Shown one piece after another: positions 1 through 5,074 of a stretch of DNA of 5,074 bases. The notes below the pieces were generated by a model. That model searched no databases. It had not been told where the DNA came from and was given only the letters and a program-made list of their open reading frames with translations. Numbering within the stretch: the stretch's first letter is position 1; each line of letters starts with the position of its first letter. Source of the stretch: Lysobacterales bacterium (GTDB taxonomy: Bacteria > Pseudomonadota > Gammaproteobacteria > Xanthomonadales > SZUA-36). A program made the position numbers and the translations under genes. The stretch spans positions 1 through 5,074 of the forward strand of contig JAPHTE010000178.1 in assembly GCA_026196445.1 (NCBI GenBank), in the 5' to 3' direction.

Positions 1-1307
1 CGCTGTTGGCAATGTCACCGGTACTCATCCAGTACAGCAGGATGGCGCGGCCCTATGCGTTAACCCTGTTGCTTTCCCTGTGTGCACTGGTGGCTTTCAA
101 ACGCTTTATCGAGGCGGATGAGCAACCCTGGAAGCCTGCGCTTGTATACCTGCTGTGTGCTGTCAGCTGCGCCTGGTTGCATTTGATCACCCTGCCGCTG
201 GTCGTGGCACCGTTTCTGACCTTCGGTGTGGCAGCCCTGAGCAAGCGTGACTGGCCCCGGGTGGGTCGAATTTTCTGGCTTGGACTTGCAACGCTGACCG
301 GTTTGTTGCTGCTGGTATTACCGCCGCTGATGAATCACCCGCAGGCGCTCACGGTCAAGCTGGGCGCCGGAATACCGGACTTTCAGACCTATTACGGGGT
401 CCTGTTCGTCTGGCTGGGTACGTCGTCACCAGCCGTCGTGCTCAGCGGTGTATTGCTGGCTACGCTGGGGGCCGGCGCGCTGTGGCGTGATGTTCCGATG
501 ACACGTACGCTGCTGGCAGGCCTGGGCCTGGTTTACCTCGCCGTGATATTGACCCAACCGGCCTGGGTGCAGCATCCACAGACGTTCGCGCGCTACCTGT
601 TGCCTGCCGTACCGTTGTTTTTGCTGTCGGTCGCCAGTGGCGTATCACGCCTTGCCGGGTGGGTGGAACCGCGGTTCGCGGGTCACGGCGCGCAGGCGTT
701 CACGGTGTTGGCGTTGGGTTTGCTGATAATGATGGCGGTGAATTCGCCGCTGCAGGGAACGCTGGCAAAACCAAATTCCAATACCCTGCATTCGCTGTTC
801 CGCTTTGACTACCGGTTGGACCAGAACCTGATTTACCGCTACCAGCAGGATTTCCCCGTCAGTTCGTTCTGGCGGCAGCTGGCCGAGCTTCCCGCGGACA
901 CGGTAAAAATCGCGGCGGCGCCTTTTTCCTTTGAAACAAACCATTGGGACGCGGTACGCTGGGAGCAGATTTCCGGTCAGCGGGTCATGCCGGGTATTCT
1001 GACCGGCCTATGTGTTTCTCACCGTGCTGGCGAAGTACCCGCGGGGCAGGGCTTCAGGTTCCGCAACGTAGGTTACCTGGCGGATCAGCAGGACCTGCTG
1101 GCTCGTGGTTTTGACTATGTGGTCTTTCAAAAACCATTCAGTGTTGTGACCTACCAGGGTAAAAAGGATTTCGGGGCAGAAACGGCTGGTTGCGAAGCGG
1201 TCCTGAGGGGCAGGTATCCCGCACCGGTTTTCGAGGATCAGTGGCTGGTGGTTTTTCCTGTGCCTGGACGCAAACCGGCTTCATTCGTGGAAGGGGGCCC
1301 TTCCTGA
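1..1307 (+). CDS. GT39-like polytopic membrane glycosyltransferase (5'-truncated)
   Basis: The reading frame is already open at the left edge (CTG at 3-5, then TTG at 6), so the true start and the N-terminal part lie outside the window. About 433 C-terminal residues are visible. Counting from the codon at 6, the segment SPVLIQYSRMARPYAL (residues 4-19) matches the conserved loop of GT39/ArnT-like GT-C transferases, which usually reads like S-P-x-x-x-x-Y-S-x-x-A-R-P-Y. Hydrophobic membrane spans follow near residues 18-34, 45-77 (probably two), 88-108, 129-159 (probably two), 167-184, 196-214 and 229-246. The segment FARYLLPAVPLFLL at 194-207 is also typical. The last ~185 residues are mostly hydrophilic and probably periplasmic. 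Known for the family: transfer of a sugar from a polyprenyl-phosphate donor on the outer face of the inner membrane. The catalytic Asp/Glu of the first periplasmic loop would lie upstream, out of view, so neither activity nor substrate can be confirmed. The gene converges on the sulfatase-like gene. Confidence 0.8.
   Translation, partial: LLAMSPVLIQYSRMARPYALTLLLSLCALVAFKRFIEADEQPWKPALVYLLCAVSCAWLHLITLPLVVAPFLTFGVAALSKRDWPRVGRIFWLGLATLTGLLLLVLPPLMNHPQALTVKLGAGIPDFQTYYGVLFVWLGTSSPAVVLSGVLLATLGAGALWRDVPMTRTLLAGLGLVYLAVILTQPAWVQHPQTFARYLLPAVPLFLLSVASGVSRLAGWVEPRFAGHGAQAFTVLALGLLIMMAVNSPLQGTLAKPNSNTLHSLFRFDYRLDQNLIYRYQQDFPVSSFWRQLAELPADTVKIAAAPFSFETNHWDAVRWEQISGQRVMPGILTGLCVSHRAGEVPAGQGFRFRNVGYLADQQDLLARGFDYVVFQKPFSVVTYQGKKDFGAETAGCEAVLRGRYPAPVFEDQWLVVFPVPGRKPASFVEGGPS
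1289..1304. other. Short GC-rich inverted repeat at a convergent gene end
   Basis: GGAAGGGGGCCCTTCC can pair as a 6-7 bp stem with a 2-4 nt loop. It lies in the last codons of the GT39-like gene and ends directly before its TGA at 1305-1307. No T-run follows on the plus strand (the next bases are TGAGCTAAAGATC), so it is not a canonical intrinsic terminator. It could still slow or stop transcription between the convergent genes. The remaining 1308-1353 spacer shows nothing recognisable. Confidence 0.25.
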
Positions 1308-1353
1308 GCTAAAGATCACTGCCGTTACTCCCGTTGTCTGCGTGTACGCCGAT

Positions 1354-3456
1354 TCAGTTTTGTGTTAAATCACCGTAACACTGGTTCCCTGAAACTAACC
1401 AGGCTTTCGGCTTCCATCCTGTTTGCTTGACGTATTCCGGTTCCACCAGGGCAAAGAATATCGGGTTCGTGTTCCACGTCCAGGTATGGCCGGAAGCCAC
1501 GATCCGGTCGTTACTGGTGATCAAGAACGGCGTTGATGCGTTACTTAGCGAATCTCCGCTGAAAGTGCCCACCACGTATGCCTGGACGGCCTTGGCGGGA
1601 TCGGTGTTGGGTAGGGGCTTGAACTCATCGAAGCTGATCCTGAAGCTGGCGTCTGTCTTGTCGCAGAGCACGTCCATCGTTTGCCCGCGAAGGTGGTCAT
1701 AGGGTCCAATTTCCCATAGCTCCGAGCCGGGGACATCCAGTTTCAACTGGCGACGGGTTTCGGCTACTAGCTCGCTGAGATCCAGGTCGGCCTCGACCAG
1801 GGGTTTCAATTCACGCTGTTGCAGGGAGTTCGCAAAACGCGTGCGCTGTTCCGGTATTGTCCCGGAATGCAGGTCGATGCCGTCTGTTTTGATCGCGTCG
1901 CTGGAAAAACCCAGCGTCGCCAGTAGCGTCGGCAGAATGTCGACGGTCATCACCGGTGAATCAATACGTTGCCCCTGCATCTGACCGGGGTACTTTATAA
2001 ACAGAGGCACCCGCAGCAAGGCCGCCTTGTTGATGTCCGACAGCGCCCGGCGGGTATCATTGAGCGCAAAGCTGGTACCGTGATCTGCGAGCACGACCAG
2101 CAGGCTGCTCTGCAACAGCCGTTCGTTCTCCAGGTGCCCGAGCAAGCCGTGCAACAGGCGGTCGGCATACTGTACCTGCAGGTAATGCCTTTGCTTGCCG
2201 CTGATGACGCCCCATTCCACGTCACCCCAGACTTCCTGGTACTGGCCCCGCATCCAGGTCCGGCCGTAATTATCGCCGTTCGGGAAATAGGCGTTTGGCA
2301 CGTGGGGAAACAGCAAGTGCAGAAAGTTCAGGGTGGGTTTGTCATGCTTGTGGATGGAATTTACAAACGCGTTGAAATACGCGGGCCGGTCGATCTCGGT
2401 TTGCGCACCGGCGTGTTTTACCCATCCGTCCGGGAAAAATCTTTGCCGGGAAGCAAAAAAACCGCTCCAGTTATTGGTCACGACGGGCAGGGTGTCCTTC
2501 CATTTGTCGGGTACGACACGGTGCAGGTATATGGCGCTGAGATCCAGTACCAGGGCCTTGAACCGGCTGTAAACGCCCGGCCCTGTACGCGGGCACAATG
2601 AGCGTGGGCAAAAACGCGTGACCGACTCGGCCACGTTGTAATCATAGTAGTGACGCAGGATCGTGAACAGGTTGACCGGCTGCCTGGCCACGGTCAGTCC
2701 GGCACCGCGCTCACCCGGGTATTGGCCGGTCATAATGGCGGGTATCGCGGAGCCGGTGGAATCCGACACTGAAGTGGTGTTGGCATACCAGGTGGAGATG
2801 GCCTGCAACCTGGCAAACCCGGGGAAAAGCCTGGCATCAACTTGTCCATTGTTATCCAGCAACGTGGCCACGGGTAGTTCATCAAAGATGACAAAAACGA
2901 TGTCAGGCAATGATTGTCCGGAATTTTCCTGGACGGGCGTGGCGGCAGCATAGTCTTCCACGCTGTCCAGCACCGGTGAAAAAAACAGGAACCACAGCGG
3001 AAATAACAATGCCGGTACCGCCAGCACACGGGTCAGCAAGGCCCAGCGGGTGCGCAACAGCACCCAGCTGAAAAATACGCCGGTGGCGATGGAAACGGCC
3101 ACGTATGACTGCCAGTTCCAGGTAAGTTTTCCCAGTAAGAGTTGTGCGGTAAACAGCGCGGCGAAAACGGCGCTGAGCAACCAGCACCAGGTAAATGCGA
3201 GACGCGGCCAACGATGCGAGATCAACCAGGCCGGAAGTGCAAGCAACAGTGGAAGCAAGAAACTGAGCAGTGATACCAGCAACCATACGTCCAGCGTGGT
3301 GTTCTGACGCGCCAGTAAAAATACCGGGGTGTGCAGCAACATCGTGTAAACCGGTTGGGCTAGAGCGAACCCGCACGTGGCAAACGGCAGCAACAGCAGG
3401 TCCAGTTTCTTGTACTTCGGGTGCAAGGGCTCAGTCTTCAACGGTGAAAGCCACAT
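1354..3456 (-). CDS. Membrane-anchored sulfatase/alkaline phosphatase superfamily protein
   Basis: From the ATG at 3456 the product is 700 residues. A TTG at 3477 would add seven residues but has no Shine-Dalgarno-like sequence before it, so the ATG is preferred, although its own ribosome site is also weak. Four to five hydrophobic spans lie at about 18-47, 56-78, 85-109, 117-134 and 139-161. The extracytoplasmic domain starts near 185 with DIVFVIFDELP, where Asp192/Glu193 are the likely first metal ligands. SDSTGSAIPAIMTG (231-244) sits where the nucleophile belongs, and Thr234 is the best candidate. FLHLLFPHVP (379-388) and VVLADHG (454-460, Asp458-His459) supply further metal-site residues. 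VMTVDILPTLLATLG (502-516) is a usual C-terminal sulfatase helix. The formylglycine signature C-x-P-S-R is absent, so it is probably not a classical sulfatase. It may instead be a phospho-group hydrolase or transferase using Thr, as in LtaS and EptA. From memory it resembles large actinobacterial 'sulfatase-like' membrane proteins, including a paired-Cys segment (Cys283, Cys288). The substrate is unknown. It is divergent from tadA. Confidence 0.88.
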   Translation of the reverse strand: MWLSPLKTEPLHPKYKKLDLLLLPFATCGFALAQPVYTMLLHTPVFLLARQNTTLDVWLLVSLLSFLLPLLLALPAWLISHRWPRLAFTWCWLLSAVFAALFTAQLLLGKLTWNWQSYVAVSIATGVFFSWVLLRTRWALLTRVLAVPALLFPLWFLFFSPVLDSVEDYAAATPVQENSGQSLPDIVFVIFDELPVATLLDNNGQVDARLFPGFARLQAISTWYANTTSVSDSTGSAIPAIMTGQYPGERGAGLTVARQPVNLFTILRHYYDYNVAESVTRFCPRSLCPRTGPGVYSRFKALVLDLSAIYLHRVVPDKWKDTLPVVTNNWSGFFASRQRFFPDGWVKHAGAQTEIDRPAYFNAFVNSIHKHDKPTLNFLHLLFPHVPNAYFPNGDNYGRTWMRGQYQEVWGDVEWGVISGKQRHYLQVQYADRLLHGLLGHLENERLLQSSLLVVLADHGTSFALNDTRRALSDINKAALLRVPLFIKYPGQMQGQRIDSPVMTVDILPTLLATLGFSSDAIKTDGIDLHSGTIPEQRTRFANSLQQRELKPLVEADLDLSELVAETRRQLKLDVPGSELWEIGPYDHLRGQTMDVLCDKTDASFRISFDEFKPLPNTDPAKAVQAYVVGTFSGDSLSNASTPFLITSNDRIVASGHTWTWNTNPIFFALVEPEYVKQTGWKPKAWLVSGNQCYGDLTQN

Positions 3457-3528
3457 TCTATATAAAGCACCATCCAAAGGGGCAGGGGATTTGCGTTAGA
3501 ATACGCGTTCACCAGCCAGGACCGAGCT
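3457..3528. promoter_or_regulatory. Divergent intergenic region with a probable tadA promoter
   Basis: These 72 bp separate the starts of the sulfatase-like gene and tadA, so both genes should have start signals in or near them. On the plus strand TAGAAT at 3497-3502 is a good -10 hexamer, 26 bp before the tadA ATG. It is flanked exactly by GCGT (3493-3496) and ACGC (3503-3506), an inverted repeat around the hexamer. No convincing -35 lies 16-18 bp upstream (bases near 3473-3480 read TCCAAAGG). A TATAAA at 3461-3466 is a second, weaker candidate. For the minus-strand gene I see no clear -35/-10 pair. Confidence 0.35.
3518..3521 (+). promoter_or_regulatory. Ribosome binding site of tadA
   Basis: AGGA lies 7 nt before the ATG at 3529, a good Shine-Dalgarno distance. 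This supports that ATG as the tadA start, and the protein length agrees. Confidence 0.6.
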
Positions 3529-4032
3529 ATGGCGCGCCACGCAGCTGACAAGTTTGACCAACGAGACCACGCCTGGATGCGCGAAGCGCTGCGCCTGGCG
3601 GGGCGGGCGGAAGCCGAGGGCGAGGTCCCGGTCGGCGCCGTGGTAGTCCGCGACGGACAGGTCATCGGGCGTGGCTGGAATCGCAATATCGGCCTCGATG
3701 ACCCATCGGCGCACGCGGAAATTATCGCCATGAGAGAGGCGGGCCAAAAGCTCGCCAACCACCGGCTGGTGAACTGCAGCCTGTACGTGACACTGGAGCC
3801 GTGCCCGATGTGTGCCGGGGCCATGATCCACGCCAGGCTGGAGAGGATCGTCTATGGCGCCAGTGACCCGAAAACCGGTGCAGCCGGCGGGAAGTTTGAC
3901 CTTTTGCTCGATCCGGCACACAATCACGCCCCAGCAGTGGAAGGTGGTTGCCTGGCAGGGGAGTGCTCCGAGTCATTGAAAACGTTTTTCCGCTCGCGCA
4001 GAAAATCTACAGTTGCCACCCAAGTTGATTGA
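3529..4032 (+). CDS. tadA: tRNA-specific adenosine deaminase TadA
   Basis: The product has 167 residues, the same length as E. coli TadA. Family role: hydrolytic deamination of adenosine 34 to inosine in the anticodon of tRNA-Arg(ACG), so that one tRNA reads several CGN codons; it acts as a cytoplasmic homodimer with one zinc per active site. The signature is complete. PSAHAEIIAMREA carries the zinc ligand His62 and the catalytic proton shuttle Glu64. LEPCPMCAGAMIHARL carries Cys92 and Cys95, the other zinc ligands. The family segment YGASDPKTGAAGG follows at 109-121, and the C-terminal FFRSRRK (153-159) is the usual basic tail. EVPVGAVVV (32-40) is the N-terminal core strand. An AGGA ribosome site stands 7 nt before the ATG. 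The gene is divergent from the sulfatase-like gene and is followed after 19 bp by the small membrane protein gene on the same strand, so read-through is likely. Nothing looks damaged. Confidence 0.97.
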   Translation: MARHAADKFDQRDHAWMREALRLAGRAEAEGEVPVGAVVVRDGQVIGRGWNRNIGLDDPSAHAEIIAMREAGQKLANHRLVNCSLYVTLEPCPMCAGAMIHARLERIVYGASDPKTGAAGGKFDLLLDPAHNHAPAVEGGCLAGECSESLKTFFRSRRKSTVATQVD

Positions 4033-4040
4033 AACCAATA

Positions 4041-4047
4041 AGAGAGA
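4041..4047 (+). promoter_or_regulatory. Ribosome binding site of the small membrane protein gene
   Basis: The purine-rich AGAGAGA lies 4 nt before the ATG at 4052, with the GAG cores about 5-7 nt away. It supports initiation at 4052 rather than at the in-frame TTG at 4013, which lies inside tadA and would put a hydrophilic stretch before the signal-like segment. Confidence 0.5.
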
Positions 4048-4051
4048 AATT

Positions 4052-4255
4052 ATGCGAGTCTTTTTAACCGTAATATTGATGCTGGCAACCGCTGATGTCC
4101 TGGCCTACCTCGACCCCGGTACCGGCAGTATGCTGTTGCAGGTCATCCTGGGCGGTATCGCGGCCATCGGCGTGGCGATCAAGCTGTACTGGCACAAGCT
4201 GAGGGCGGCGCTGGGCATGGCCAAGAAAGCCGATCCGGAAGACGAATCGGCCTGA
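4052..4255 (+). CDS. Small membrane protein with YLDPGTGS motif, function unknown
   Basis: A 67-residue product from the ATG at 4052. Residues 1-18 (MRVFLTVILMLATADVLA) form a signal-peptide-like or first membrane segment. It ends in a V-L-A that could be a signal peptidase I site just before YLDPGTGS (19-26). A second hydrophobic segment, about 27-46, is glycine- and alanine-rich (MLLQVILGGIAAIGVAIKLY). It is followed by an aromatic-basic stretch WHKLR and a short charged tail ending KKADPEDESA. From memory, tiny proteins with an A-Y-L-D-P-G-T-G-S start and a membrane span followed by a Trp and basic residues are widespread and uncharacterised. They often sit near sulfatase-like or phosphodiesterase genes and large methyltransferase-like genes, as here. 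The gene lies 19 bp after tadA and 4 bp before the NoeA-like gene, so it is probably co-expressed with the latter. I cannot assign a biochemical role. A membrane accessory or anchoring subunit for its neighbours is only a guess. Confidence 0.82.
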   Translation: MRVFLTVILMLATADVLAYLDPGTGSMLLQVILGGIAAIGVAIKLYWHKLRAALGMAKKADPEDESA

Positions 4256-4259
4256 ACGC

Positions 4260-5074
4260 ATGAGCCAGGCGGTAGTCAACACCGGCTCGTTCCGTGATCG
4301 TGACGGCCGGGTATACCATTTTCAGCAACGCGTATTCCGCGGCCTGAGCCCATCGGCGCTGGAGAGCTTCAGACAGCTGCAGCAAAAACCTTTTTACAGC
4401 AAGCTGGAAGAAGCGGGCAAGGTGATCGCCACTCGCGAGATATCCGCGGCGGAGAACCCGCTGCCGGAAGAGGTCAAGACTGAGTGGGCAGGGTTTCTCG
4501 AACACGACCCCGTACCCGTCATCTCCTATCCCTACGAATGGACATTCAGCATGCTGAAGGCGGCGGCGAGCCTGCAACTGCATGTAATCGAACGCGCCGT
4601 CAGCAACGGTTTCACCTTGAAAGATGCGACACCGTATAACATCCAGTTTGTCGGTGGAAACCCGGTTTTCATCGATATTCCTTCGTTCGAACCACTGCAG
4701 GAAGGCGAGCCGTGGTCCGGCTACCGCCAGTTCTGCGAGATGTTCCTGTTCCCGTTGTTGTTGCAGGCCTACAAGGGCTGTGATTTCCAGCCATTCATGC
4801 GTGCTTCCATCGACGGGGTCAACGTGCAGCAGGCGGCCGCGCTGTTCGGTTTCCGCGACCGTTTCCGCAAGGGTGTGATGAGCCACGTCTGGCTGCAGTC
4901 GAAGCTGGACCGCCGCTACGGCGGATCTTCAGAAAACGTGCGTTCCAACCTGAAATCCGCGGGATTCAACCGGGAACTGATCCTGGTCAACGTACGCAAG
5001 CTGCAAAAACTGGTGAAGAGACTGGAGTGGGAGGCCAAGGGTTCCGAATGGGGTGATTACACCGAGTTTCACAA
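4260..5074 (+). CDS. NoeA-like SAM-dependent methyltransferase family protein (3'-truncated)
   Basis: Open from the ATG at 4260 to the window end with no stop, giving 271 residues. The start is 4 bp after the TGA of the small membrane protein gene. There is no strong Shine-Dalgarno at the usual distance, which suggests translational coupling. The sequence resembles the N-terminal half of proteins annotated as class I SAM-dependent methyltransferases or nodulation protein NoeA. Telling segments are VYHFQQRVFRGLS (18-30), a hallmark VISYPYEWTFSMLKAAA (87-103), LKDATPYNIQF (120-130), PVFIDIPSFEP (135-145) and a PWSGYRQFCEMFLFPLLLQA stretch at 151-170. The Rossmann methyltransferase domain with its glycine-rich SAM loop would be expected downstream, beyond the edge, so methyltransferase activity cannot be verified here. 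Asp122, Asn127 and Asp139 are spaced like the catalytic loop and metal-binding Asp of kinase-fold phosphotransferases. The likely place of action is the cytoplasm or inner membrane face. NoeA in rhizobia is linked to host-specific nodulation, but its chemistry is not firmly known to me. Confidence 0.82.
   Translation, partial: MSQAVVNTGSFRDRDGRVYHFQQRVFRGLSPSALESFRQLQQKPFYSKLEEAGKVIATREISAAENPLPEEVKTEWAGFLEHDPVPVISYPYEWTFSMLKAAASLQLHVIERAVSNGFTLKDATPYNIQFVGGNPVFIDIPSFEPLQEGEPWSGYRQFCEMFLFPLLLQAYKGCDFQPFMRASIDGVNVQQAAALFGFRDRFRKGVMSHVWLQSKLDRRYGGSSENVRSNLKSAGFNRELILVNVRKLQKLVKRLEWEAKGSEWGDYTEFH

Noticed and set aside
1289..1320. Intrinsic terminator for the GT39-like gene
   Set aside because: The hairpin at 1289-1304 is short, lies within the coding sequence, and is not followed by a T-run.
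1969..2601. 210-codon plus-strand open frame
   Set aside because: It is antisense to the well-supported sulfatase-like gene, covering its catalytic domain. The translation has no recognisable motif and is rich in Gln, Val and Gly as expected for an opposite-strand shadow.
2903..3376. 157-codon minus-strand open frame
   Set aside because: It is on the same strand as the sulfatase-like gene but in another frame, overlapping its membrane-span region. There is no motif, and the membrane topology of the main frame is convincing.
3496..3927. 143-codon minus-strand open frame
   Set aside because: It lies antisense to tadA, which is certain from its zinc-site motifs.
4013..4041. Promoter between tadA and the small membrane protein gene (TTGCCA at 4013-4018)
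   Set aside because: With 17-bp spacing the -10 position reads CAATAA, a poor match, and the next gene starts only about 10 bp later.
4013..4255. Longer version of the small membrane protein from a TTG at 4013
   Set aside because: This start lies inside tadA, lacks a ribosome site, and would add a hydrophilic stretch before the signal-like segment. The ATG at 4052 has a purine-rich site at good distance.
4179..4886. 235-codon minus-strand open frame
   Set aside because: It is antisense to the small membrane protein and the NoeA-like gene, whose plus-strand translations carry clear family segments. The minus-strand product shows no family motif.

Overview
The window looks like chromosomal DNA from a proteobacterium, most likely a gammaproteobacterium. 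It has moderately high GC, dense coding and a 167-residue TadA of the E. coli type. I cannot place it lower than class. I see no tRNA or rRNA, CRISPR array, insertion sequence or phage gene.

Layout: (1) 1-1307, plus strand: the 3' part of a multi-membrane-span protein resembling GT39-type (GT-C fold) glycosyltransferases. (2) 1354-3456, minus strand: a 700-residue membrane-anchored member of the alkaline phosphatase/sulfatase superfamily, convergent with gene 1 across 46 bp. (3) 3457-3528: a 72-bp divergent intergenic region that should hold the start signals for genes 2 and 4. (4) 3529-4032, plus strand: tadA, the tRNA adenosine-34 deaminase. (5) 4052-4255, plus strand: a 67-residue membrane protein with a YLDPGTGS motif right after a signal-like segment. 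(6) 4260 to the window end, plus strand: the first 271 codons of a large protein resembling NoeA-type SAM-dependent methyltransferases. It runs off the edge without a stop.

How they fit together: tadA is a housekeeping gene. The others look like parts of a cell-surface glycan or lipid modification locus: a polyprenyl-linked sugar transferase, an extracytoplasmic phospho- or sulfo-group hydrolase/transferase, a tiny membrane protein, and a cytoplasmic methyltransferase-like enzyme. The small membrane protein and the NoeA-like gene are 4 bp apart and almost certainly co-expressed. They follow tadA by 19 bp, so they may share its transcript. The joint surface-modification role is inference from family resemblance and gene order.

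The least-described parts are the YLDPGTGS protein and the N-terminal domain of the NoeA-like protein. The latter carries a D-x4-N ... D arrangement that resembles a protein-kinase/aminoglycoside-phosphotransferase catalytic loop.
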